Made by a program: the position numbers and the translations under genes
In this document: piece by piece, positions 25,099 to 33,690 of the stretch
Position numbering within the stretch: position 1 is the stretch's first letter
Layout of the letters: each line of letters opens with the position of its first letter
Notes under the pieces: model-generated
Databases searched by the model: none
The model's input: only the letters and a program-made list of their open reading frames with translations
Told to the model about the DNA's origin: nothing
Origin: Fibrobacter succinogenes
GTDB lineage: Bacteria; Fibrobacterota; Fibrobacteria; Fibrobacterales; Fibrobacteraceae
Direction: 5' to 3'
Assembly: GCA_902779055.1 (NCBI GenBank)
Contig: CACZAD010000008.1
Coordinates: 1-64,000, forward strand
DNA: 64,000 nucleotides

Positions 25099-27222
25099 AT
25101 GAATGAGAAAATGACTCAGAATACTTCGACGAAGTCGACTGATGACGAAATCGATATTCTTGAGATATTGGTGTATTTGAAAGGCAAGTGGAAATTCTTG
25201 CTCATTTTCTTGATCTTGGGAATCTCCTGCGGCGTTCTTGTTTCCAAGTGGCTTCGTCCGTCTTTTAAAAGCGATATTCTTCTTCAGGTTAATGTAAAGG
25301 GGAACAAACAGGGACTCGCTCTTGGTGAAATGGGTGCTTTGCTGGATGTTTCTACTCCGTCCGCCGCCGAAATGGAGCTCATCAAGAGCCGCGTCGTTTT
25401 GGATCAGGTGGTCAATGATGAAAGACTTTGTTTTTCTGCCGTTCCTCTGGATAAGGTCGACCGCCTTATGCAGCGTGAAGGCCGTATGGATCTTGAATTG
25501 CTGGTTATCCCGCGTGCGTTCGAAGAAGCCAAGGGTAAGCTTATTGCACGAGTTACAGCCGATTCCAGTAAGTACGAAGTGCTCGGACTTGAGGGCGAGG
25601 TTGTCGTTTCCGGTTCCGTTGGCGAAACTTACCGCACGCCGTTTGCCGGTGACACTTTGGTCATTTGCGTCAAGTCCTTGACTGCGACTGTCGGTCAGAC
25701 CTTCTTGCTCTCGGCTGCACATCCGCAGGTGGCTGCAGCAGCTCTCTTCAAGAATCTCAGCATTTCCGAAGAAGGCAAGAATTCCGGCATTATCAGGGTT
25801 TCTCTTGAACACCGTTATGCTGACCGTGTTGCTGCTATTTTGAACACTATTGCAAACACATACCTGAAGCAGAACATCGAAATGCGCAGTGCCGAAGCAA
25901 AGAAGACGCTTATGTTCCTGGAAGAACAGCTTCCGGGCGTCAAGGCCAAGCTCGATTCTGCTGAACAGAAGCTCACGACTTTCCGCCATTCGAAGGGGAC
26001 GATCGACCTTTCTGGCGAAACCCGCTTGCATCTCGAAAAGGATGTGACGCTCCAGCAGCGCATTATTGAACTGGAACAGAAAAAGCAGGAAGCTCTCCGC
26101 TTGTTCCGTGCCGAACATCCGACCGTGCGCACGATTGAAGAACAGCAGGCCAGGCTCCGTCGCGAACTTGCCAAGCAGCAGCGTTCTGCCGCAAGCCTTC
26201 CGGTCGTGCAACAAGAAGTGCTTTCGTTGCAGGAAGAAGTCGAAGTCAACAACAAGCTCTATACGAACCTGTTGAACAATATCCAGCAGCTCCGCGTGGT
26301 GCAGGCCGGTGAAGTCGGTAACGTTCGCATTGTTGACCAGGCCTATGAACCGATCAAGCCCGCCAAGCCGAACCGCAAAATCGTTTTTGCGGGTGTCGTT
26401 GTCGCGTTCCTGCTCTTGGGCTGCCTGATTGTCTATATCCGCCGTATGCTTTCCAATGGCGTTACCAGCAGTAGCGAAGTGGAACAGGCGACTGGCATTG
26501 GCGTGTACGGAAAGCTTCCGATGCTCGACGGCAAGACGCTCAATGATGTGACGAAGCCCTTTGTTTCTGAGCAGCCGGATGAACCGTTTGCCGAAGGCAT
26601 CCGTGCCCTCCGTACGGCCCTTGAATTTTCTGTTTTCGCAGACGACAAGAAGGTTCTTATGGTGTCCGGCCTTGTGCAGGGTGTCGGTAAGTCCTTTGTC
26701 TCGACGAACCTCGCCGCTTCTTTTGCAATGTCCGGCAAGAAGGTCCTGCTTGTCGATATGGACCTCCGTCGTGGCCACTTCTTCAAGCATGACCAGGAAG
26801 GGCTGTGCGAAATGCTTGAAAAAGAAAGCTATACGGACGAATTTGTCGTCAAGGTGACGGACTCCTTCCATGTTCTTGGGGCCGGTGCCCGTGTCGTGAA
26901 TCCGGGTAGCCTTTTGAATAGTTCTAGATTTAGCGCTTTCCTTGATGCATTCAGGGATAAGTATGACTTGATTGTTCTGGATACTCCTCCAGTATTCCAG
27001 TGCAGTGACGCATTGCTTGTCGAAAAGCATGCGGATTATCTGTTGTGTGTCTTAAAGCATGCAGCTCACACCCTTGAAAGCATCCAAGATGCCTTGAATA
27101 CTTTTGACCGCAGTACGGAAACTCCTTTGCCGAAGGCATTTGTCTTCAACAAGTGTGAACGTCATGTGGGATCTGGCTATGGTGGCTACAACGGCTACTA
27201 TGGCTATCACAAAAAATATTAA
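25099..27222 (+). CDS. Polysaccharide chain-length protein / BY-kinase, Wzc-like
   Basis: This 707-residue inner-membrane protein joins a Wzz domain to a bacterial tyrosine kinase. Residues 20-60 hold the first membrane helix (FLLIFLILGISCGVLVSKWL). A long coiled-coil periplasmic region follows to about 420, then a second helix (IVFAGVVVAFLLLGCLIVYI). The kinase has Walker A in GLVQGVGKSF (about 528), Walker A' in VLLVDMDLRRG and Walker B in LIVLDTPPVF. A tyrosine-rich tail (GYGGYNGYYGYHKKY) is the probable autophosphorylation cluster. GGAG lies 9 nt before the ATG. It normally controls export of capsule or exopolysaccharide, but no other export genes are near. Confidence 0.92.
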   Translation: MNEKMTQNTSTKSTDDEIDILEILVYLKGKWKFLLIFLILGISCGVLVSKWLRPSFKSDILLQVNVKGNKQGLALGEMGALLDVSTPSAAEMELIKSRVVLDQVVNDERLCFSAVPLDKVDRLMQREGRMDLELLVIPRAFEEAKGKLIARVTADSSKYEVLGLEGEVVVSGSVGETYRTPFAGDTLVICVKSLTATVGQTFLLSAAHPQVAAAALFKNLSISEEGKNSGIIRVSLEHRYADRVAAILNTIANTYLKQNIEMRSAEAKKTLMFLEEQLPGVKAKLDSAEQKLTTFRHSKGTIDLSGETRLHLEKDVTLQQRIIELEQKKQEALRLFRAEHPTVRTIEEQQARLRRELAKQQRSAASLPVVQQEVLSLQEEVEVNNKLYTNLLNNIQQLRVVQAGEVGNVRIVDQAYEPIKPAKPNRKIVFAGVVVAFLLLGCLIVYIRRMLSNGVTSSSEVEQATGIGVYGKLPMLDGKTLNDVTKPFVSEQPDEPFAEGIRALRTALEFSVFADDKKVLMVSGLVQGVGKSFVSTNLAASFAMSGKKVLLVDMDLRRGHFFKHDQEGLCEMLEKESYTDEFVVKVTDSFHVLGAGARVVNPGSLLNSSRFSAFLDAFRDKYDLIVLDTPPVFQCSDALLVEKHADYLLCVLKHAAHTLESIQDALNTFDRSTETPLPKAFVFNKCERHVGSGYGGYNGYYGYHKKY

Positions 27223-27241
27223 CCAATAACAAGGAGAATAG

Positions 27242-29344
27242 ATGAAAAAAATAATCGCAATGTCTCTCTTGGCTGGTAGCTTCGCATTCGCGCAGTCCGG
27301 CCTTCAGGGCGGAGCCGATGGTCTTAACCAGAAAACCGCCAATACCCTGGGTCAGGGTGGCTTTGCTGCCGGCTTCGGTGGCCAGGTTGCTTATGACGCA
27401 TGGGCACTTTCCCGTGGTGGCCAGATTGTCAAGAACGGTCAGAAGGACTCGTTCCACGAATCCGCTGGTAGCCTTACTGCAAACATCAACTTTGCAGCTG
27501 GCGTGACGGACTTCTTGGACCTCGGTCTCGTTCTTCCGCTCTACTACGACCATGCCAACGCTCACAAGATTCCGGAAGGTGACTTGTGGAAGGCTAGCCG
27601 TGGCGACCTCGAACTCTGGGCAAAGGCTAAGCTCCCGTTCGACGAAATGACTGACGGCGTGTTCAACGCTGCTGTCGCTGCTCATTTCTACTTCCCCACT
27701 GGCGACAAGTCCGTGGGTGTTCGTCCGCGTCATGCTTGGTACTTGAACGCTGATGGCAACAGAACTCATCCGTACACTCTCAACGGCTTTGCATTCGGTG
27801 GCGAAGTGATCTTCACTCTCGACCTCCAGAATGTTGGCGCTCCGCTCCGTTTCAACACCAACATTGGTCTCGTGGCTCCGGTTAGCCGCGGTACCATGAC
27901 GATGGTCTACGGCGGTGGCATCAACGTCCTCCCGACTGATTGGATGGACATCTTCGTTGAAGCCAACGGTGAATTCCGCGTAGAAAAGGGTGAATATCCG
28001 CGTGATCCGGGTTATGACCCGTTCACTCTTACTCCGGGTCTTCGCTTCCACCTCCCGGCAGACATCGACATCGCACTCGGTCTCGATGTGGGTATCCGTG
28101 CTCTCTCCAAGTTCACTTGGAAGTACAAGGACGAAATGCATGCAGCTGAAGCATACCAGTTGCACTACGTTGACAAGCACGGTCAGGAAATCTCTTACGG
28201 TTATACCCCGACCCCGCGTTACGCAGGTACCGCAGCCCTCGTCTGGCGCTTCGGTAACGTCCGCGGTGCTGACGAAGATAAGGATGGCGTAAGCAATAAG
28301 CTCGACCAGTGCGCTGGCACTCCGGCTGGTGCTGTTGTCGATGCTAACGGCTGCCCGATTGACTCTGACAATGACGGCGTATTCGACGGTCTCGACCAGT
28401 GCGCTGAAACTCCGGCTGGCGCTGTTATCGACGCTGCTGGCTGCCCGGTTGACTCCGACAACGACGGTGTTGCTGATGGCATTGACCAGTGCGCTGAAAC
28501 TCCGGCTGGTGTAGCTGTTGACGCTGCTGGCTGCCCGGTTGACTCTGACAAGGACGGCATTGCCGACTACCTCGACAAGTGCCCGAACACTGCTTCTGGT
28601 GCTCCGATCGACGCTGCTGGTTGCCCGCTTGATAGCGACAACGACGGTGTTGCTGACTACCTCGACCAGTGCGCTAATACTCAGGCTGGTGTTGCTGTTG
28701 ACGCTAAGGGCTGCCCGGTTGACTCCGACAATGACGGTGTTGCCGACTACCTCGACAAGTGCCCGAGCACTCCGGCAGGTCTCCCGGTTAACGCTGAAGG
28801 CTGCAGCCCGGATACCGATAAGGATGGCATCGTTGACGCTCTCGACAAGTGCCCGAATACTCCGGAAGGTGTCTCTGTTGACGAAGTTGGTTGCCCGGTT
28901 GACTCTGACAAGGACGGCGTTGCCGATCACCTCGACAAGTGCCCGAATACTCTCGTTGGCGTAGCAGTTGACAAGAACGGCTGCCCGAACAAGAGCCAGG
29001 ATCTCGACAAGCTCAAGAAGGGTATCCAGTTCAAGACCGGTTCTGCTAAGCTCACTGCAAGCAGCAACAAGACCTTGAACAACATCGCTAAGTTGATGAA
29101 GAAGCTCCCGGCCGTCAACCTTGAAGTCCAGGGCCATACGGACGACAGCGGTAAGGAAGAAAAGAACAAGAAGATCTCCGAACAGCGTGCTCAGGCTGTT
29201 GTCAAGTACCTCATCAAGAAGGGCATTGACAGCGAACGTCTCCGCGCAGTCGGTTACGGTTCTGACAAGCCGATCGCAGACAACAAGACGAAGAAGGGCC
29301 GCAAGCTCAACCGTCGCGTTGAACTCGTTCCGTTCGAAAAGTAA
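27242..29344 (+). CDS. OmpA-family outer membrane protein with eight TSP3 repeats
   Basis: This is a 700-residue outer membrane protein. A signal peptide (to FAFAQ) precedes a ~320-residue beta-barrel-like region. Eight thrombospondin type 3 repeats follow (DSDNDGVADYLDKCPNT type; acidic positions bind calcium), then a C-terminal OmpA domain (QFKTGSAKLTASS, VQGHTDDSGKEEKNKKISEQRA) that binds peptidoglycan. The codon set is very restricted, suggesting high expression. AAGGAG lies 7 nt before the ATG, 19 nt after the kinase gene. OmpA/TSP3 proteins are abundant on Fibrobacter surfaces and have been linked to attachment to cellulose; that role here is inference. Confidence 0.93.
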   Translation: MKKIIAMSLLAGSFAFAQSGLQGGADGLNQKTANTLGQGGFAAGFGGQVAYDAWALSRGGQIVKNGQKDSFHESAGSLTANINFAAGVTDFLDLGLVLPLYYDHANAHKIPEGDLWKASRGDLELWAKAKLPFDEMTDGVFNAAVAAHFYFPTGDKSVGVRPRHAWYLNADGNRTHPYTLNGFAFGGEVIFTLDLQNVGAPLRFNTNIGLVAPVSRGTMTMVYGGGINVLPTDWMDIFVEANGEFRVEKGEYPRDPGYDPFTLTPGLRFHLPADIDIALGLDVGIRALSKFTWKYKDEMHAAEAYQLHYVDKHGQEISYGYTPTPRYAGTAALVWRFGNVRGADEDKDGVSNKLDQCAGTPAGAVVDANGCPIDSDNDGVFDGLDQCAETPAGAVIDAAGCPVDSDNDGVADGIDQCAETPAGVAVDAAGCPVDSDKDGIADYLDKCPNTASGAPIDAAGCPLDSDNDGVADYLDQCANTQAGVAVDAKGCPVDSDNDGVADYLDKCPSTPAGLPVNAEGCSPDTDKDGIVDALDKCPNTPEGVSVDEVGCPVDSDKDGVADHLDKCPNTLVGVAVDKNGCPNKSQDLDKLKKGIQFKTGSAKLTASSNKTLNNIAKLMKKLPAVNLEVQGHTDDSGKEEKNKKISEQRAQAVVKYLIKKGIDSERLRAVGYGSDKPIADNKTKKGRKLNRRVELVPFEK
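28271..28990 (+). repeat. Eight 90-nt repeats encoding TSP3 units
   Basis: The unit is 30 codons, from the acidic stretch (GACTCYGACAAYGACGGYGT) to a conserved GGYTGCCCG. Copies differ by scattered changes. They lie inside the OmpA-family gene. Confidence 0.85.
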
Positions 29345-29368
29345 TCTTCTCGGATCTGATTGAGAACT

Positions 29369-29400
29369 AAAAAGGGGCGTCCGCAAGGACGCCCTTTTTG
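29369..29400 (+). terminator. Terminator of the OmpA-family gene
   Basis: AAGGGGCGTCC-GCAA-GGACGCCCTTTTT is a strong stem with a T-run, 25 nt after the stop codon. Confidence 0.9.
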
Positions 29401-29411
29401 TATTTGTTGAA

Positions 29412-29442
29412 TACAAAAAAGCGCACGGAAACCCGTGCGCCT
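29412..29442 (-). terminator. Second hairpin, probably a minus-strand terminator for the GtrA gene
   Basis: GCGCACGG-AAA-CCCGTGCGC has a run of A on its left side, giving T6 when read on the minus strand. It lies about 150 nt beyond the GtrA stop codon. Nothing else was recognised in the gap 29443-29589. Confidence 0.55.
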
Positions 29443-29589
29443 TTATACCATTATAAAATGATTTTTTGATGATAGTGGGGTGTTTTAATCAATGATATTA
29501 TTGCCGTATGGCGGCGAGAGAATAAAGCGTCGGTCACAACCTTAAAAGGCGAGTGCCGCGACGCTCGGCCTACGCATTTGTCCTACTGC

Positions 29590-30006
29590 CTATTTTTTAA
29601 ACACCCATTTCTTGTAGAGCGTAAAGCTGACGAGCACATAAACGACATTCGCGATGATGTTTGCGAAGTAGGTCGGCTTCATGAATCTGGAGATGAAGGC
29701 GGTAAATCCTTCGCACCAGGAGGCGTTCATAAGCACATGGGCGGAACCTTCCAAGACAAGCAGGTTAATCCCGTAAGAGCAGAGGAAGACGATGATGAAT
29801 CGTGCGACTTCGGTACGCTTCTGGTTTGTACTTTTGAAGTTCCAGATGCGGTTGCAAAGATAACTGTTGAGACCTCCGGCGACAAAACCGAGGAAATTCG
29901 AGAGTTCCAGGTTCCAGTCGAGGACTTGATGGAGAATCCAGACGGCGGCAAGCGTAATCAAGGTGTTCATTACGCCGATGATATTGTATTTGATAAAGTG
30001 TTTCAC
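29590..30006 (-). CDS. GtrA-family membrane protein
   Basis: This is a 138-residue integral membrane protein with four predicted helices (IIGVMNTLITLAAVWIL, LSNFLGFVAGGLNSYL, FIIVFLCSYGINLLV, YFANIIANVVYVLVSF) and the family motifs GVMNT and NRIWNFKS. GtrA proteins are thought to flip lipid-linked sugars for surface glycan synthesis. I chose the GTG start because longer versions (TTG at 30048) would overlap the divergent CoA-transferase gene. The start is uncertain. It stands alone. Confidence 0.82.
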   Translation of the reverse strand: MKHFIKYNIIGVMNTLITLAAVWILHQVLDWNLELSNFLGFVAGGLNSYLCNRIWNFKSTNQKRTEVARFIIVFLCSYGINLLVLEGSAHVLMNASWCEGFTAFISRFMKPTYFANIIANVVYVLVSFTLYKKWVFKK

Positions 30007-30032
30007 GGGCGTTAAAATACTAATTTTACGGC

Positions 30033-31520
30033 ATGAATTGGATTGCAAGTAAAAAATGCAGTGCTGATAGCGCTGCAGATATGATTCGTAATGGTGATGT
30101 TTTGGGTGTTTCCGGATTTACTTTGGCTGGATACCCCAAGGCTGTCCCGTTAGCCATTGCCGCACGGGCCGAAAAACTTCACGAACAAGGTCAAGAATTC
30201 AAGGTTACGCTTTTTGCTGGCGCCTCGACGGGCGATAGCTGTGACGGTGCGCTTGCACGTGCCAAGGCTCTTTCGCTGCGTATGCCTTACCAGTCCAACC
30301 CAAGTTTGCGTAAGGCGATTAACGACGGCAGTATCCGCTACATTGACGCCCACTTGGGCAAGATGGGTTACCTTGTGCGTACTGGTGCTGTCCCTGCGCC
30401 GACGGTTGCAATCATTGAAGTTTCTGCAATTCTGCCGGACGGTCGCGTTTGCTTGACGACCTCGGGCGGAAACTCCGTCTGCTATTTGGAAATGGCGGAC
30501 CGCATTATTCTGGAATTGAATACGCGCTTGGGCGATAGCTGTATCGGCATGCACGATAACGCTCTCCCGGAACTCCCGCCGCACGCAAAGCCGCTTGCCA
30601 TCTATAGCGCCGGCGACCGCGTTGGCGAAGAATTTGTGCGCATCGACCCGAACAAGGTCATTGCGATTGTCGAAAACGAAGCTTATGACGAAGTGACTCC
30701 GTTTGTGGAACCGGACGAAATTTCGAAGAACATCGGCGAACGCATTCTGGACTTTATCCGCTTTGAAGAATCCCATGGCAGGCTCCCGAAGGGTCTTGCG
30801 TACCAGAGTGGCGTGGGCAAGGTGGCAAATGCCGTGCTTTGTGCCATGGCGAATGACGATCGCTTGGGCCAAATAGACCTTTTCACCGAAGTCATACAGG
30901 AAGCGGTGCTGCCGCTCTTGAAGAAGGGAAAGCTCGGCGTTGCATCCGGAACGGCTTTGACGCTTTCGAAGGAAGCACAGAAAGAATTTGTTGAAAACAG
31001 TGCGGAATGGAAAAAGCATTTCATCATCCGCCAGCAGGAAGTGAGCAACAGCCCCGATGTGATTCGTCGTCTGGGTGTGATTTCGATGAACACGGCGCTT
31101 GAAGTCGACATTTTCGGCAATGTGAACAGTTCGCTTGTTTGCGGTTCTGCGATGATGAACGGCATTGGCGGCTCGGCCGATTTTGCCCGCAACTGCGCTC
31201 TCGGATTTTTCTTGACGCCGTCTGTGGCAAAGGGCGGTGCGATTTCGAGCATTGTGCCTTACGTGAGCCATGTCGACCATACGGATCACGATACGCAGAT
31301 TTTTGTGACGGAACAGGGCCTTGCCGATTTGCGTGGCTTGCCGGTCGAAGAACGCGCCCGCCTGATTATCAAGAACTGCGCCCATCCCGATTACCGCGAC
31401 GAACTCACGGACGTTCTGGAATTCGGTCTCAAGCATGCAAAGGGTATCCACCTGCCGCTTGCACTTTCCCGTGCGTTCGAGATGCATACCCGATTCTTGG
31501 AAACGGGAAGCATGAAGTAA
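30033..31520 (+). CDS. Acetyl-CoA hydrolase/transferase family CoA-transferase
   Basis: This 495-residue cytoplasmic enzyme belongs to the class that moves CoA between succinate, acetate or similar acids. Motifs: GVSGFTLAGYPKAVP at the N-terminus, a probable catalytic glutamate in LFTEVIQEAVL, GSAMMNGIGGSADFARN, and the C-terminal VTEQGLADLRGL. In a succinate- and acetate-producing fermenter it may be a succinyl-CoA:acetate CoA-transferase; this is inference from family. TAATTTTA lies 4 nt before the ATG, with no ribosome-binding site. Confidence 0.9.
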   Translation: MNWIASKKCSADSAADMIRNGDVLGVSGFTLAGYPKAVPLAIAARAEKLHEQGQEFKVTLFAGASTGDSCDGALARAKALSLRMPYQSNPSLRKAINDGSIRYIDAHLGKMGYLVRTGAVPAPTVAIIEVSAILPDGRVCLTTSGGNSVCYLEMADRIILELNTRLGDSCIGMHDNALPELPPHAKPLAIYSAGDRVGEEFVRIDPNKVIAIVENEAYDEVTPFVEPDEISKNIGERILDFIRFEESHGRLPKGLAYQSGVGKVANAVLCAMANDDRLGQIDLFTEVIQEAVLPLLKKGKLGVASGTALTLSKEAQKEFVENSAEWKKHFIIRQQEVSNSPDVIRRLGVISMNTALEVDIFGNVNSSLVCGSAMMNGIGGSADFARNCALGFFLTPSVAKGGAISSIVPYVSHVDHTDHDTQIFVTEQGLADLRGLPVEERARLIIKNCAHPDYRDELTDVLEFGLKHAKGIHLPLALSRAFEMHTRFLETGSMK

Positions 31521-31542
31521 TTCTATAGGCGAGATGCCTTGT

Positions 31543-31580
31543 AATGCGACTAACGACATCAAGTGCGTTAGTTGCATTTT
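31543..31580 (+). terminator. Terminator of the CoA-transferase gene
   Basis: AATGCGACTAACG pairs with CGTTAGTTGCATT (13-bp stem with one or two weak pairs), followed by TTTTATTTG. Confidence 0.85.
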
Positions 31581-31694
31581 TATTTGCGCAGAAAATGCCG
31601 CTTCTCGAAGAAGTAGTTGTTGAAATTTTGTTATAAAAAATATATCTTGTTATGGGGTGTTTAAGTGGCAAAATTTTTTTGAGGGCGATTTTCT

Positions 31695-33659
31695 ATGGGG
31701 AAATATTCTCGTCTATCTTATTCTCTTTTGCTCGCAACACTCCTTGCGGCGTGCGGTGATGATTCCGTATCTGAAGCAAAGCTCATTTCGGATGGGGATT
31801 CTAAGCTTTCTAGCGAAAAGGCGGAATCTTCTTCTAGCGTAAAATCCCAAAACAAATCTTCGTCTAGCGGTAAGGTCGATGGTTCGTCTTCTTCGACGGA
31901 TTCGGCTGATGTCGACATCGAAGGTCTGGATGTTATCTATGTGCTCGTGGACGGGACCGTTTCGGGTTCTGTTGCCCTGGAGTCGTTTGACAAGTCTGCA
32001 CAGGTGAAGATGGTGCTTCTGGATTCGTCGGAGAATTTCAAGAGGACGGGTTCTTCGTATGCGGGCGACATTGCTAAGGATGGCTCCTACGAAATCAAGA
32101 AGATTGATTTGCAACAGCCCTATGTGCTTTTCACCGCTGAAGGAAAGTTCGAAAACGTGGTCGATGGAAAAGCGGAGTCGACCCAGCTCTGGACTCTGGC
32201 TGACGCTTCTTCCGGTGAACTTTTCAACTTGAATTTGCTGACCTCCCTCGAATCGGAACGTACGCTGAACCTTTTGGTGAATGCGAAGATGCTGTATGAT
32301 GAAGCCAAGCAGCGTGCGGTTCAGGACGTGTGGAACGTATTCCACGTCGATGCAGACGGATTTGATGAAGTAGAAAGGATCAAGGTTTTTGAGGCCGGTG
32401 AAACAGCGACGGCCCTCCTTGGTGCGTCCGTTTTGCTGCAGGCCGGTGCCGATGGTGATTTCCAGAAGTTCTTCAAGTCCCTGGTTGGCGATATTGCCAA
32501 GAATGGTGTATGGGACGATTCCGTGACTCGTCTTGCTGTTGCGGACTGGGCACTTGGAACGGATCTCGAGGATGGCTATGCTTCGATCCGTAAAACGCTC
32601 GGAAAGAAGATGGACAAGGTGCCCGGCTTTGAGATGTACCTGAGGAACTTCTACTTGGCAGAACTTGGATTCCCTGCTTGCGACGAAGATGCTGTGGGCA
32701 AGGTGTTCTTTGTGAGGAACAAGGGTAGCGTTTACTATGCGGCAAGGTACGACGATCTTTCTCATTCGAAGGAGCGCTTTGTTTGCAATGAAAAGTTCAG
32801 CTGGGCCTCGATTCCGGATAGCCTGAAGGACTTTATGGGCGAAGTGCCGCTGGCTAAGGACGGCGATGTCCGTCAGGGGGCTTTCTCGGGTGACTTCTTT
32901 GTTTACGATGGCACTTCCAAGACCTGGCGTAAGGCGACCGCCATTGAAAAGGATAAATATTTTGTCCTTAATTCCAAGGCGACCGAATTTGTCGATATCC
33001 AGGACGTCTATGAAGGCATCAAGGACGATGAACGCGTAATCTTTGTGCTTCGCCATGCAGAACGTGGTGACGATACGAGCAAGAGCGGCACATTGACTAG
33101 CAACGGCAAAAAGCAGTCCGAAGACGTTGGCAAAAGGCTCACGAAGTTCAAGGAAGACTTTGTATTGGGCGGCTCCGAATTTTTGCGTGCGCACCAGACT
33201 GTGGAATCCATTGCGAAGGGTCGCGGCCAGCAATCCGATGTCCGTGATACAATCCCGCAGCTGAATGATGACTGGTATGTCAAGGATGCCGATGCCGTTG
33301 AAAAGGCCAAGAACGAATGCGGTGGCGGCTGGGAAGTGACGTCCAAGTATGCCTACACGGGTGCCTACTCGACGGGTGCCGATGCAGCATATTACGATCT
33401 TGCGGAACGTTCCGTGGAACTCATCGAAGATGTGCTTTTGAAAAAGTATCCGACGGAAAAGTTCGTGCTTTTGAGCTCGCATGATAAGTTGATGGTTCCG
33501 TTGGTCGCCTATTGCTCGAATTTCAACATCGAACTGAAAAAGTACGAATCGAACGGAAAGTGGATCAACTACCTGGCCGGTGTCGCCATTATCATCGACA
33601 AGTCCGGTAACCGCCGATATGTCGCTGTTCGTGGCTTGACTTCGGGCTTTGCGAACTAA
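31695..33659 (+). CDS. Lipoprotein with C-terminal histidine-phosphatase domain, copy 1
   Basis: This 654-residue lipoprotein has a lipobox LLAACGDD, a Ser-rich linker (residues 35-70) and a ~320-residue module shared with the cassette lipoproteins further on (NLNLLTSLESERTLNLL, ALLGASVLLQAG, AKNGVWDDS, VPGFEMYLRNFY). The C-terminal third is a histidine-phosphatase domain. Its phospho-acceptor motif is FVLRHAERGDD (about residue 452), and the second histidine is in LLSSHDKLMVP. In this copy the module lacks the QKGPF motif. It is probably displayed on the outer membrane or in the periplasm. The phosphorylated substrate is unknown. Confidence 0.85.
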   Translation: MGKYSRLSYSLLLATLLAACGDDSVSEAKLISDGDSKLSSEKAESSSSVKSQNKSSSSGKVDGSSSSTDSADVDIEGLDVIYVLVDGTVSGSVALESFDKSAQVKMVLLDSSENFKRTGSSYAGDIAKDGSYEIKKIDLQQPYVLFTAEGKFENVVDGKAESTQLWTLADASSGELFNLNLLTSLESERTLNLLVNAKMLYDEAKQRAVQDVWNVFHVDADGFDEVERIKVFEAGETATALLGASVLLQAGADGDFQKFFKSLVGDIAKNGVWDDSVTRLAVADWALGTDLEDGYASIRKTLGKKMDKVPGFEMYLRNFYLAELGFPACDEDAVGKVFFVRNKGSVYYAARYDDLSHSKERFVCNEKFSWASIPDSLKDFMGEVPLAKDGDVRQGAFSGDFFVYDGTSKTWRKATAIEKDKYFVLNSKATEFVDIQDVYEGIKDDERVIFVLRHAERGDDTSKSGTLTSNGKKQSEDVGKRLTKFKEDFVLGGSEFLRAHQTVESIAKGRGQQSDVRDTIPQLNDDWYVKDADAVEKAKNECGGGWEVTSKYAYTGAYSTGADAAYYDLAERSVELIEDVLLKKYPTEKFVLLSSHDKLMVPLVAYCSNFNIELKKYESNGKWINYLAGVAIIIDKSGNRRYVAVRGLTSGFAN

Positions 33660-33690
33660 AAAAGGCTGGAAAATTACTAATATTCTCCTT

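Noticed and set aside
25036-27030. A 664-codon open frame opposite the tyrosine kinase gene
   Set aside because: The plus-strand protein has all BY-kinase motifs. The antisense translation has no recognisable domain or signal and covers the promoter of the real gene.
28271-28990. A CRISPR-like array from regular 90-nt repetition
   Set aside because: The repeats are coding TSP3 units without unique spacers, and no cas gene is present.
27146-29416. A 756-codon open frame on the minus strand opposite the OmpA/TSP3 gene
   Set aside because: It is a mirror of the restricted codon use and 90-nt repeats of the real gene. It has no ribosome-binding site and its translation is low-complexity (repeated ALVEVVGN-type words).
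31713-33482. A 589-codon open frame opposite the first phosphatase lipoprotein
   Set aside because: It is a shadow of biased codon use. The plus-strand frame has a lipobox and the RHAER motif.
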